Origin: an uncultured Aquimarina sp.
GTDB lineage: Bacteria > Bacteroidota > Bacteroidia > Flavobacteriales > Flavobacteriaceae
NCBI RefSeq assembly: GCF_947496855.1
Contig: NZ_CANMED010000001.1
Span: forward strand, 372,001 to 436,000
Length of the DNA stretch: 64,000 bases
Reading direction: 5' to 3'
The position numbers and the translations under genes are program-made. Below the pieces are notes generated by a model. The model was given only the letters and a program-made list of their open reading frames with translations. It searched no databases and was not told the DNA's origin. This document shows, in pieces, positions 24,779 through 33,689 of this stretch (the first letter of the stretch is position 1; every line of letters starts with the position of its first letter).

Positions 24779-26950
24779 TTATTTTTTTCGTTCCACAAAT
24801 TCTAATTGATCTGTTGCAACATTTGTGGTGAAAATCCCATAATTGACGACCGCTTTTCCTTTCTCCAAAGTATCTATAGTTCCTATAGATTTTCCATCAA
24901 TCATACGGACTCTGTCGCCAACCTTAAGGATCATTTTTGGTTTTGCCTTTTCAAGCTTTTCTTCTTTCTTCTTTTCTTCTTTTTTCTTTTCTCGTATTAC
25001 TTCTACCTTTTTCTCTACTTCTTTGACTATTTTTTCCTCCTTTACTTTTATAGCCCTTCTTTGCTTAGTAGTTTGTTTTTTTCTTTTAGAGTTTTCTATC
25101 TGAACAATTTTCATGAATTCATCTATAAGTTCTCTCTTCTTTTTATTATTAAAGTATTTTTCGCTTATTTCATTTAATTTTTGACCTAAGTAAATCATAC
25201 GTTGATTGCTATCATAAAGCTCTTGATAGCTTTCTAATTTATGCTGTAACCGCTGATTGATTTTATCTAAACGTTCTTTTTCTTCTTCAGTTTTTTGTTC
25301 TTTTGTTTTTAATGAAGAGGTCGTTTTTTGAAGTTTTGATCTTTCTTTTTGAAGATTGGCAATACTTTTATCAAATCGAATTTTGCCTCGCTCTACTTTT
25401 TTCTTAGCCTTATTAATTAAGCTATAGGGTATTCCATTTTTTTGTGCTACCTCAAAGGTAAAAGAACTTCCTGCTTCGCCTAAGTATAATTTAAATAAGG
25501 GTTCGAGAGTTTTAGAATCGAAGAGCATATTAGCGTTGGTCATGTTAGGTAATTCATTAGCCAACATTTTTAGATTTGCATAATGTGTTGTAATAATTCC
25601 AAAAGATTCCCGCTCGTAAAAAACTTCTAAAAAAGCTTCAGCTAGCGCACCTCCTAATTCAGGGTCACTACCAGTACCAAATTCATCTATAAGAAATAAA
25701 GTTTTATTATTACATTTCTTAAGAAAGTAATTCATGTTTTTTAATCGGTAACTATAGGTGCTTAAGTGATTTTCTATAGATTGATTGTCTCCAATATCAG
25801 TCAATACCGTATTAAATATGCACATTCTACTATACTCATGAACAGGAATAAGCATGCCGCTCTGTAACATAATTTGTAGTAAACCTACAGTCTTTAGTGT
25901 AATACTTTTTCCTCCTGCATTAGGACCTGATATTACAATAATTCGATTTCCTTCGTCTAAAGAAATCGTTTGTGGATATGTTTTTTCTCCTTTTTTTTGA
26001 TTGTTAAGGTAGAGCAGAGGATGATAAGCATCTTTTATAGTTAGTTCTCGATCCTCAGTTATTTTAGGTAATACTCCGTTTACTTGGTTTGCATATTTTG
26101 ATTTTGCCGAAATAATATCAATATCACTAAGATATTCTTGATATTGTTTCAGTAATTCAGAGAACGGTCTTATTTTGTTTGTAAGTTCTTTAAGTATTTT
26201 AACGATTTCTTCTCGTTCTTCATATTGAAGATTACTCAGAGTTCTACTAAACTGTAATGTTGCTTCAGGTTCAATATATACAATGCTTCCAGTCTTAGAG
26301 TTGCCCATTATAGAGCCTTTTACTTTACGACGATACATGGCTTTTACAGCTAGTACTCTTCGATTGTCAACAACACTTTCTTTTATTTCATCTAGATATC
26401 CTAAACTATTGTATCTAGTAAGATCTCTACCAAAACTTCCGTTTAGTTTTCCTTGTATTTCATTAATATCTTTTCTAAGTACGCGAAGAGTAGGAGAAGC
26501 ATTGTCTTTAATTTCTCCAAATTTATCAACAACTATCTCAATAAGATTAATGATCTCTTTTGTAAAAGGAACTTCAGAAGATGTTTGATGGAGTATAGGG
26601 TAGAATTCTTTAAATTTTCTAAAAAATCCAAGTAAATCATTAGTTGTTACGCTAATCGATATAATTTTTTTCAGATTAAATGTTTCTAAGAAAGTATTTT
26701 CAATACCTAATAGTTGTAATTCTTTATCAATACTATCAAATCCATGATTTGGTATCTTAGAATCATTTAGATAAGAAGATTTATATTCGTATACTTGTTG
26801 TAACGATACATGCAAGTCTTCTTCAGTACTTAATGGAACAATCTTTAAAGCTTTTGTTTTTCCGTGATCAGTATTACATAAATCTTCGATGTGATTAAGT
26901 ATTGTATTAAATTCTAGGTCTTTAAGTGTTTTTTCGGAAATACGGATCAT
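24779..26950 (-). CDS. mutS2: MutS2-family ATPase without Smr domain
   Basis: This 723-residue protein has the MutS-type core and clamp regions and the ABC-type ATPase: Walker A GPNAGGKSIT (about residues 342-351), a Q-loop region, and Walker B LFLIDEFGTGSDPE. A long Lys/Glu-rich coiled coil follows (about residues 520-660), then a short KOW-like end with VGDRVRMIDGKSIGTID. The usual C-terminal Smr nuclease domain of Firmicutes MutS2 is absent. It may act in recombination control or on collided ribosomes, roles shown for other MutS2 proteins. The minus-strand promoter box lies about 110 bp upstream. Confidence 0.9.
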   Translation of the reverse strand: MIRISEKTLKDLEFNTILNHIEDLCNTDHGKTKALKIVPLSTEEDLHVSLQQVYEYKSSYLNDSKIPNHGFDSIDKELQLLGIENTFLETFNLKKIISISVTTNDLLGFFRKFKEFYPILHQTSSEVPFTKEIINLIEIVVDKFGEIKDNASPTLRVLRKDINEIQGKLNGSFGRDLTRYNSLGYLDEIKESVVDNRRVLAVKAMYRRKVKGSIMGNSKTGSIVYIEPEATLQFSRTLSNLQYEEREEIVKILKELTNKIRPFSELLKQYQEYLSDIDIISAKSKYANQVNGVLPKITEDRELTIKDAYHPLLYLNNQKKGEKTYPQTISLDEGNRIIVISGPNAGGKSITLKTVGLLQIMLQSGMLIPVHEYSRMCIFNTVLTDIGDNQSIENHLSTYSYRLKNMNYFLKKCNNKTLFLIDEFGTGSDPELGGALAEAFLEVFYERESFGIITTHYANLKMLANELPNMTNANMLFDSKTLEPLFKLYLGEAGSSFTFEVAQKNGIPYSLINKAKKKVERGKIRFDKSIANLQKERSKLQKTTSSLKTKEQKTEEEKERLDKINQRLQHKLESYQELYDSNQRMIYLGQKLNEISEKYFNNKKKRELIDEFMKIVQIENSKRKKQTTKQRRAIKVKEEKIVKEVEKKVEVIREKKKEEKKKEEKLEKAKPKMILKVGDRVRMIDGKSIGTIDTLEKGKAVVNYGIFTTNVATDQLEFVERKK

Positions 26951-27059
26951 GTGGTTACCCTAATTTTTAGAAGGTATTCTTTTTCTGTTAATTTCTTTAT
27001 TATAAAACTAAATCTGAGTTTATCTTTAGAAAAGTATTTGTTATAATTTTACAATGAAG

Positions 27060-27067
27060 CAAATGTA
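27060..27067 (-). promoter_or_regulatory. Candidate -7 promoter box for mutS2
   Basis: Minus-strand TACATTTG, an exact TAnnTTTG match, in the space shared with ung. It gives a leader of about 100 bases before the mutS2 ATG. Confidence 0.4.
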
Positions 27068-27095
27068 AACAATTGCATATTTTTATGATACTAAC

Positions 27096-27761
27096 ATGGA
27101 TGTAAATATTGAGAATAGCTGGAAACAGCAACTTTATGATGAATTAGATAAACCATATTTTAAGGGATTAATAGATTTTGTAGAACAAGAATATAAGACT
27201 CAGACTTGCTTTCCTAAAGGTTCACAGATTTTTGCGGCTTTTGACTATTGTAGTTTTGATGATGTAAAAGTTGTAATAATAGGTCAAGATCCTTATCACG
27301 GAGTTGGACAGGCTAACGGATTGTGCTTTTCTATTAATAATGGAATTACAATGCCTCCTTCTTTAATTAATATATTTAAAGAAATTGAATCTGATATAAA
27401 CATTCCTTTTCCTTCCAATGGAAATCTAGAACGTTGGGCAAAACAAGGTGTTTTATTACTGAATGCGACACTAACAGTAAGATCACATGAGGCAGGATCA
27501 CATCAGGGTAAAGGTTGGGAAAAATTCACAGATGCGGTTATTCAGTCTATTTCTAACAATAAAAGTGATGTAGTTTTCTTATTGTGGGGTGGTTTCGCTA
27601 AGAAAAAAGGAGCGAAAATAAATAATAAAAAACATTGTATATTAAACAGCGGTCACCCATCTCCATTAAGCGCCAATAGAGGATATTGGTTTGGAAACAA
27701 ACATTTTAGTAAAACTAATGAATATCTTATTAAGACTAATCAATTACCTATAAGATGGTAA
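27096..27761 (+). CDS. ung: Uracil-DNA glycosylase
   Basis: This 221-residue family-1 UDG removes uracil from DNA. It has the catalytic water-activating motif GQDPYHG (about residues 62-68), the FSINNGITMPPSL segment, VFLLWGGFAKKK, and the DNA-intercalation motif HPSPLS (about residues 187-192). Length and order are normal. It is divergent from mutS2, so two DNA-maintenance genes share an upstream region. It converges on a 59-residue membrane protein gene with only five bases between the stops. Confidence 0.96.
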   Translation: MDVNIENSWKQQLYDELDKPYFKGLIDFVEQEYKTQTCFPKGSQIFAAFDYCSFDDVKVVIIGQDPYHGVGQANGLCFSINNGITMPPSLINIFKEIESDINIPFPSNGNLERWAKQGVLLLNATLTVRSHEAGSHQGKGWEKFTDAVIQSISNNKSDVVFLLWGGFAKKKGAKINNKKHCILNSGHPSPLSANRGYWFGNKHFSKTNEYLIKTNQLPIRW

Positions 27762-27766
27762 ATTAA

Positions 27767-27946
27767 TTATGCAGCCTTTGGAATTCCTGTAGTTTTTACT
27801 TTATTAATTTCAGCATTAGCCGTAGTTGATTGAACTCTTTTTGCTTTTGCTTTTTTCTTATCACTATCAACGGATTGGATACTGAATTTTAATAAAACAA
27901 AATTGAATGCTATAAGCCCTCCAAGAATTAGTAGAAACGTTACCAT
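27767..27946 (-). CDS. 59-residue single-helix membrane microprotein
   Basis: The minus-strand frame from ATG 27946 to TAA 27767 encodes an N-terminal hydrophobic helix (MVTFLLILGGLIAFNFVLL). A basic, Lys/Ala-rich cytoplasmic tail with KKKAKAKR follows, ending in TTGIPKAA. There is no recognised domain. A TACATTTG box lies about 90 bp upstream on the same strand. Clean start, hydrophobic helix then charged tail, and own promoter box argue for a real gene. Function unknown. Confidence 0.6.
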   Translation of the reverse strand: MVTFLLILGGLIAFNFVLLKFSIQSVDSDKKKAKAKRVQSTTANAEINKVKTTGIPKAA

Positions 27947-28032
27947 AATTGATTTGTTAGTTAATTATTAGATGCAAATACCTCCAAAGGGTTGCGTACA
28001 TTTTCATAATTAGTTTATTGGGGTAGGCTTGG

Positions 28033-28040
28033 CAAATGTA
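28033..28040 (-). promoter_or_regulatory. Candidate -7 promoter box for the 59-residue gene
   Basis: Minus-strand TACATTTG, an exact consensus match. It would give a leader of about 80 bases. No -33 box at the normal spacing is seen. The rest of 27947-28212 shows nothing else. Confidence 0.38.
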
Positions 28041-28212
28041 CAAAATTATTTAAATCTTTTATTGCGGATATTCCGTAATATCTATGATTTAATTATATAT
28101 CAATTATTTACCTTATTTAATTTATGTTTTAATAAAAAAATATTAAATAATTGAATATTTGCAAAGGATCTCCTCTTATTATATAACGTTTATGTAATCA
28201 AAAACCCTACTT

Positions 28213-28776
28213 TTAAAATCTAAAACCGAAAGATAAATTTGGATGGAGTAGCAAATCAGGAGTATTTTTACTGAATAAACTATAAGCAACACCGAGTCCA
28301 AAATCAATAAAAATACCATTTTTTAATATTCTTTTGTCTCCTATACCGATTCCTAAAGCAACATCAGTAAAGTCAATTTCTTCAGATATAGAGTTGTTAT
28401 TTCTGAAAGTATATATCTTTCCCGATGATATCATAGCCAGTCCCTGAACATAAAACCTTCTTGCAAATCTTTCACCAACGTAGTATTTAATATTAGGAAT
28501 AACTGAAAAATTTGTTCGACTTGTAATATCGATATCTCTATTATCGATACTATTTTGGTTATTATATGCTTTGAAAAGATTTATTCCTACACTTATATCT
28601 TTGTTTATTACTCTATCATAATGTATACTAAAACCTTCACCGATAACAAGGGGATGGAAGTTTATACTTAAATCATTTTTCTGAGTATCACGTTTTGATA
28701 AAATGGTCGGATTTTCCTGAGAAAAACCAATTGTGATAGAAAAAATAAGCGCTATTGTAATTAGTGTTTTCTTCAT
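28213..28776 (-). CDS. Outer-membrane barrel-like secreted protein, copy 1
   Basis: This 187-residue protein has a signal peptide (MKKTLITIALIFSITIGFSQ) and alternating beta-strand pattern segments such as ISVGINLF, FSVIPNIKYYVG, RRFYVQGLAMISSGK and GIFIDFGLGVAYSLF. It ends in a terminal Phe (GFRF), as outer-membrane barrels do. It is paralogous to the next upstream gene, sharing layout and the segments KNDLSIN/KNEISIN, YYVGERFAR/YFFGSRVAR and NGIFIDFGLG/NGFFIDIGFG. Eight strands would suit the length. No ligand or activity can be assigned. Confidence 0.78.
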   Translation of the reverse strand: MKKTLITIALIFSITIGFSQENPTILSKRDTQKNDLSINFHPLVIGEGFSIHYDRVINKDISVGINLFKAYNNQNSIDNRDIDITSRTNFSVIPNIKYYVGERFARRFYVQGLAMISSGKIYTFRNNNSISEEIDFTDVALGIGIGDKRILKNGIFIDFGLGVAYSLFSKNTPDLLLHPNLSFGFRF

Positions 28777-28902
28777 AGCATTGGTATAACTTGTTTTTGT
28801 ACAAAAAAATAGAGCTATACAGGTTTTAAATGTTGCTAATGATAAACCTGTATAAACTTATGGTATAAGCATATAATACTATAACTAGATAGATTCGTTG
28901 TA

Positions 28903-29493
28903 CTAAAATCTATATCCTAAATATAAATTGGGTCTTACAATAATTTGTGGGCTTTTTTCATTAAATAAGTTTCGTCCAATACCAAATCCAATATCAATAA
29001 AGAAACCATTTTTGGCAACAAATTTACCACCTACAGAGAACCCTAAGGCAAAGTCGGTATAATCTTCAGATACTTTGCGAGAAGAGATGAAAATTCCTTG
29101 GTCATCAAAAAAATCAATATAGTTATCATGATCACCAGAAGATAACATTCCAAATGTTTCTACATAAAAACCTCTAGCTACTCTGCTTCCAAAAAAATAT
29201 TTAAACCGTGTTGTAAAAGCTATTTCTTTATCAAAAATTCCATCTCTATCAATAATGTCATTATCACTATCAACGTTATCACTAAACCTGTAGAAAAAGT
29301 CAAAACCTAAGGTAGTATTATTTGTTAATATTCTTTCATACCCTATATCAATAGCGCCAAACGCTATAATGTTAATTGGATTGATACTGATTTCATTTTT
29401 ATTAATATCTCTGGGCGGCAGATCAGATTGGTCTTGTGCAAAAGAAAATTTAAATGAGAATAAAATAATAATGGCTATTAATGTCTGTTTCAT
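28903..29493 (-). CDS. Outer-membrane barrel-like secreted protein, copy 2
   Basis: This 196-residue protein has a signal peptide (MKQTLIAIIILFSFKFSFAQ) and the same strand layout as the copy downstream at 28213, ending GYRF. The extra residues lie in loops (around DNDIIDRDGIFDKE and DHDNYIDFFDDQGIF) that are acidic and could be extracellular. The two genes are 126 bp apart on the same strand and seem to come from tandem duplication followed by considerable divergence. Function unknown. Confidence 0.78.
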   Translation of the reverse strand: MKQTLIAIIILFSFKFSFAQDQSDLPPRDINKNEISINPINIIAFGAIDIGYERILTNNTTLGFDFFYRFSDNVDSDNDIIDRDGIFDKEIAFTTRFKYFFGSRVARGFYVETFGMLSSGDHDNYIDFFDDQGIFISSRKVSEDYTDFALGFSVGGKFVAKNGFFIDIGFGIGRNLFNEKSPQIIVRPNLYLGYRF

Positions 29494-29545
29494 GATAATT
29501 AAGTTGTTTTCCTATTAGAAGATGTTAAAACATGAGAAAGGTTGC

Positions 29546-30397
29546 TTATATCTCAAAAATTAAATCTTTAGAATCAACTAACTTGCCAATTATGTCTAAT
29601 TTATATAATTGATCTTGAACTTCACTTAATGTTTTATTATTGATTAAGGACTGACTCCATTCTGTGATTTGTAACCACGCTCTAATATCCTCTAGTTGTT
29701 GTTCATATCTAAGAGCAAGTGTTTTATCTATACTTGGTATTTGTTTAAAATCGGAAGTAGTAGTATTGATTATTTCTAAAATACTTTTTATTTGATCTTT
29801 CTTAGTGAGTAGAATTTCTTCTCTGACAGCGATAACAAAGCAAGGCCAAGGAGTAGGGCAGTCTCCTAAACGGCGAAAGGTTTTGTTATCCACCAATGGT
29901 TTAGTTGTAAAATGTTCCCACATAAAATAATCGGCATTGCCATTGGTCAATGCTTTTACAGCTCCATCAAGATTTTTTATTACTTCGAATTTTAACGAAG
30001 AAGTATCCCATCTATTATTTTGTGCATTTACATATGCCATTAAGTGTGATCCGGATCCATATCTACTTATTGCTGCTGAAGTGTTCTGGAGGTTCTCTAA
30101 ATTATCAAACTTCGAGTTATATCCTACATGGATTCCCCAAATCAACGGAGATTGAATATAGGTTTGAACAATTTTTGAAGGATTACCAGCAATGATGTCT
30201 TTTACAATTCCTTCAGTAAGTATAACAGCTATATCTATATCCTTGTTTCTTAGAGCTTCACACATAGCACCAGTTCCTCCAGGAAAATCTTTCCATTCTA
30301 GTTCTATATTATTTTCAAGGTAAGCACCTTCCTCAATTGTTAAATGCCAAGGTAAATTGAAATGTTCAGGAACACCTCCTATTTTTATAGTATGCAT
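29546..30397 (-). CDS. NMT1/THI5-like substrate-binding-domain protein
   Basis: This 283-residue protein has the fold of periplasmic ABC-type binding proteins of the NMT1/SsuA group: IKIGGVPEHFNLPWHLTIEEGAYLEN at the start, FPGGTGAMCEALRNKDIDIAVILTEG, and ISRYGSGSHLMAYVNAQ. It has no signal peptide and no transporter genes beside it, so it may be a cytosolic ligand-binding or thiamine-precursor-like protein rather than a transport component. It lies 53 bp upstream of the barrel copy 2 gene on the same strand. Ligand unknown. Confidence 0.82.
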   Translation of the reverse strand: MHTIKIGGVPEHFNLPWHLTIEEGAYLENNIELEWKDFPGGTGAMCEALRNKDIDIAVILTEGIVKDIIAGNPSKIVQTYIQSPLIWGIHVGYNSKFDNLENLQNTSAAISRYGSGSHLMAYVNAQNNRWDTSSLKFEVIKNLDGAVKALTNGNADYFMWEHFTTKPLVDNKTFRRLGDCPTPWPCFVIAVREEILLTKKDQIKSILEIINTTTSDFKQIPSIDKTLALRYEQQLEDIRAWLQITEWSQSLINNKTLSEVQDQLYKLDIIGKLVDSKDLIFEI

Positions 30398-30512
30398 GCT
30401 GTTATGATATAAAGTATATTAAAATTGTGTATTTTATCGATTATATTTGTTTTTTGTCGTTGAATATGAATTATTATCATTACCTTTGAAATATAAATCT
30501 GATAATTACGAC

Positions 30513-30520
30513 TACATTTG
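30513..30520 (+). promoter_or_regulatory. Candidate -7 promoter box for the 48-residue microprotein
   Basis: TACATTTG matches TAnnTTTG, with the inferred start about 28 bases before the ATG at 30554. A second match, TACCTTTG, lies at 30481-30488. Confidence 0.37.
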
Positions 30521-30553
30521 AGGTAATTAAAATCAAATAAAACAATATTTGCT

Positions 30554-30700
30554 ATGAAAAAGAATTTTTTAAGAAATAAAAGCGCCCAAGTTAAAGTAGC
30601 TAAATTAAAAAACAATACATTAGAAAATGGAATTGTGGTATTTATCGCTTTATTATTAGCAACCAATTTTTTAATAAGTTTAAAGATATTGTTAGGATAA
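30554..30700 (+). CDS. 48-residue single-helix membrane microprotein
   Basis: The frame from ATG 30554 to TAA 30700 encodes a basic N-terminus (MKKNFLRNKSAQVKVAKLKN), a short polar stretch, then one helix (IVVFIALLLATNFLISL) and a short end. The last nine bases overlap the stop end of the convergent ppk1 gene. An exact -7 box lies upstream. No family is recognised. The positively charged N-terminus suggests a cytoplasmic N-terminus with the helix in the inner membrane. Confidence 0.55.
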   Translation: MKKNFLRNKSAQVKVAKLKNNTLENGIVVFIALLLATNFLISLKILLG

Positions 30701-32758
30701 AGTATTTGTTAGAGAATGTTTTTCTAAGAGATATTCTCTTATTTTAAGTTGGGATTGTATGGACGGTTTATCGTCCATTTTCTTTTTATATCGATTTGCC
30801 TCTTCTGTATCTTGAATTCTAGCTTTTACATTATCATTAAGTTGTATATTTAAAACCGTATTTAATTCTTCCTTACAATCTTCATCTAAAATGGGTACTA
30901 AGACTTCTATTCGTTTATCTAAATTACGTGTCATCCAATCTGCGCTACCAATATATAGTTTTTCATATCCATCATTATTAAAATTATAAATTCTGCCATG
31001 CTCTAAAAACCTATCAATAATGCTTGTTATTTTTATGTTTTTGCTAATTCCTTGTAAACCTGGAATTAAGCAAGTAAAACCTCTAACTAATAATTCTATT
31101 TTTACACCTGCATTACTTGCATCATAAAGTTTCTGGATGATTAGTTTATCTTCTAAACTATTTAATTTAGCTCTAATACCAGATTTCTTGCCGTTTTTGG
31201 CATTATCTATTTCTTTATCAATAAGTTCTTCAAAAGTTTTTCTCGTCGTGAAAGGTGACACAAGTAGATGCTTAGGTTTTGGTAGAATCATTTTTCCCGA
31301 GAGTACTTCAAAGACTTCTGATAATTCTTTAGTTATAAGTTTATTAGCTGTAAATAAACCATGGTCACAATAAATTTTGGCTGTTTTCGAGTTAAAATTA
31401 CCAGTTCCAATATATGCATAAAGTAGTTCTCTATTATCTTCTTTACGTTTGATAAGAAGTATTTTAGAATGCACTTTAATTTTTGGATAACTATAAAAGA
31501 CAGACGCTCCTTTTTCTTCAAAAATCTTGCCCCATTTTAAATTATTCTTTTCATCAAAACGCGCTTTGGCTTCTATAAATACAGTAACTTTTTTATTATT
31601 CTCTAACGCTTTTAATAAGGAAGTGGTAAGTTCAGATTCTTTAGCTACTCGATACAAGGATATTTTTATCTCCGTAGTGTAAGGGTCTGTAGCGGCTTGA
31701 TCAATGAAATTCTGAACGTAATTAAAAGACATATATGGAAAATGTACTAATTGATCCTTTTTAGATATTACCTCAAAGTAGTTGGCGTTTTGTTCAAATT
31801 TTTTGTGTTTTATTTCTGAGAATATTGGATAATGTAAAGAAGAATTACTCGTGGGATCTGGGAAACTAAAAAAATCACTGAAATTATGATATTTCCCACC
31901 AGGCATCATATCTATTTTGCCTAATCCTAGAAACTTACGAATCTTATTTTTAAATTCTTTAGGTAAAGCGGCATCAAATAATAAACGTGTCGGTTGTCCG
32001 TCATATCGTTGTGATAGAGATTCTTTTATTTTTTCTGCCAATACACCTTCAAATTCGTCATCAATATATAACTCTGCGTCTCTTGATAGCTTTATTTGAA
32101 AACATCCCTTTATTTTTTGGTCTTTAAAAATTTGACTTATATTGAGTCTAATAATGTCATCAAGAAATGTTATAAGTGTATTATGATCTTTAGAAGGAAA
32201 GGAAACAAATCTTTCGGAATTACTTGAAGGTATGTTGACAATTCCAAAGTGATCATTTTTTTCGAATTGTATTAAAAAGTACAATTTATTATTTTCAAGA
32301 AATATTGAATTTTCTTTAGATAAATTAATAGTTTGAGCATTAATTATAGGGAGGATTTTCGAAATAAAATATTCCGTAGCGTATTTATGTTGATCAAAAT
32401 CATATTGATTCTGATCAATTAAATGAATATTATGTTTTGCAAGTTCAGGAATTAGGTGTTCAAAGAAAATAACACCAAATCTTTCTTGTTGAATTTTTAC
32501 TCTTTTTAGTATTTCTTTTACCTTTCTATTTGGTTTTAAAGCGAGTTTTTTTCTTAGTTTTTTATCTAGTTTTTTTATTTGTCTCAACCGTGAAACTCGG
32601 ACTCTAAAATACTCATCTAGATTAGAAGAGAATATTGCCAAAAATTTTAGCCTTTCGTATAAAGGGTTTGAATTGTCTTCAGCTTCCTGCAAGACACGTT
32701 CGTTAAAACTTAACCAATTTACATCTCTATCATTATAGAGGTATTTTTTTAGATCCAT
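30692..32758 (-). CDS. ppk1: Polyphosphate kinase 1
   Basis: This 688-residue enzyme reversibly makes polyphosphate from ATP. The N-terminal head has DVNWLSFNERVLQEAED and SSNLDEYFRVRVSRL (residues 12-60). The catalytic PLD-like halves have ARFDEKNNLKWGK, the autophosphorylation His in IKVHSKILLIKR, GTGNFNSKTAKIYCDHG, and the second His in FLEHGRIYNF. Length is normal. It leads no obvious operon; the next gene on the strand begins 52 bp upstream (a nucleoside phosphorylase). It is cytosolic or membrane-associated. Confidence 0.95.
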   Translation of the reverse strand: MDLKKYLYNDRDVNWLSFNERVLQEAEDNSNPLYERLKFLAIFSSNLDEYFRVRVSRLRQIKKLDKKLRKKLALKPNRKVKEILKRVKIQQERFGVIFFEHLIPELAKHNIHLIDQNQYDFDQHKYATEYFISKILPIINAQTINLSKENSIFLENNKLYFLIQFEKNDHFGIVNIPSSNSERFVSFPSKDHNTLITFLDDIIRLNISQIFKDQKIKGCFQIKLSRDAELYIDDEFEGVLAEKIKESLSQRYDGQPTRLLFDAALPKEFKNKIRKFLGLGKIDMMPGGKYHNFSDFFSFPDPTSNSSLHYPIFSEIKHKKFEQNANYFEVISKKDQLVHFPYMSFNYVQNFIDQAATDPYTTEIKISLYRVAKESELTTSLLKALENNKKVTVFIEAKARFDEKNNLKWGKIFEEKGASVFYSYPKIKVHSKILLIKRKEDNRELLYAYIGTGNFNSKTAKIYCDHGLFTANKLITKELSEVFEVLSGKMILPKPKHLLVSPFTTRKTFEELIDKEIDNAKNGKKSGIRAKLNSLEDKLIIQKLYDASNAGVKIELLVRGFTCLIPGLQGISKNIKITSIIDRFLEHGRIYNFNNDGYEKLYIGSADWMTRNLDKRIEVLVPILDEDCKEELNTVLNIQLNDNVKARIQDTEEANRYKKKMDDKPSIQSQLKIREYLLEKHSLTNTLS

Positions 32759-32809
32759 ATATTAAAGTTAAGTTATCCAGTATATTTTGGATTTAACTAA
32801 AGGTTAAAT

Positions 32810-33688
32810 CTAGTCCAGATAACTCGCAATTTTATCTAAAGTATACTTAATAAGATTATCAACAGCTTTTTTCGGGTCATTACTGAATTGTTCTGTTGCT
32901 CTATTCGCTATCATTGCATTCATAGATACAGCACGATGACCAAGAAGTTTTGCCATTCCATATATCCCAGCTGTTTCCATTTCTAAATTTGTTATTTTTT
33001 TGTCAGCATAGCTAAAGGATGCTATTTTGTCATTCAATGAAACGTCTGATGTTGGTAGTCTCAAAACCCTCCCTTGAGGACCATAGAATCCGACATTTGT
33101 AACTGTAAATCCTTTACTGGTTTGGTCACTCTGCATATGTCTCCCTAATTTTTTGTCAAAAGAAACTACATAAGGTGTAGATTTATCTTTATCCCAATTC
33201 AAGTGCTTTACTAAAGGTTCAGAAATCTGGGTAAATTGAATGTCTTTACTGTTGTAGAAGTGGAGTAGGCTATCAAAACCAATAGCAAGTTCAGAAACGA
33301 TGAAACTATCTATTGGAATTTCTTTTTGTATAGCTCCAGAAGTACCCACACGAATAATATTAAGAGATGTGTGATTTTTTTTAATTTCCCTTGTTTCGAA
33401 ATCAATATTAACTAAAGCGTCTAATTCGTTAAAAACTATATCTATGTTGTCTGTGCCAATACCGGTTGATAGTACAGTCAGTCTTTTTCCTTGATATGTT
33501 CCTGTCTGAGTATGAAACTCTCTTTTACTGATTGTATACTCTACAGTATCAAAATATTTAGTAACTCGTTCTACACGATCTGGGTCACCAACTATGATAA
33601 TGGTTTTTGCCAGATGCTCCGGTTTTAGATTTAGATGATAAATACTACCATCTGGGTTAAGAATTAATTCTGATTCGGCTATGGCCAT
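32810..33688 (-). CDS. Nucleoside phosphorylase (uridine phosphorylase-like)
   Basis: This 292-residue protein of the nucleoside phosphorylase-I family carries the phosphate site IIVGDPDRVERV (about residues 30-41), STGIGTDNIDIV, RVGTSGAI, and the nucleoside-binding NLEMETAGIYGMA (about 235-247). It splits a nucleoside to base and ribose-1-phosphate in salvage. Uridine is the likeliest substrate given the VRVGTSG-type motif, but purines are not ruled out. It starts two bases after the DUF1835 stop on the same strand, so both are co-transcribed. Confidence 0.88.
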   Translation of the reverse strand: MAIAESELILNPDGSIYHLNLKPEHLAKTIIIVGDPDRVERVTKYFDTVEYTISKREFHTQTGTYQGKRLTVLSTGIGTDNIDIVFNELDALVNIDFETREIKKNHTSLNIIRVGTSGAIQKEIPIDSFIVSELAIGFDSLLHFYNSKDIQFTQISEPLVKHLNWDKDKSTPYVVSFDKKLGRHMQSDQTSKGFTVTNVGFYGPQGRVLRLPTSDVSLNDKIASFSYADKKITNLEMETAGIYGMAKLLGHRAVSMNAMIANRATEQFSNDPKKAVDNLIKYTLDKIASYLD

Positions 33689-33689
33689 A

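Noticed and set aside
30385..30666. 93-codon minus-strand frame over the 48-residue gene
   Set aside because: Composition is low-complexity and hydrophobic without a family. The plus-strand frame has a clean start, an exact promoter box and a plausible membrane protein.
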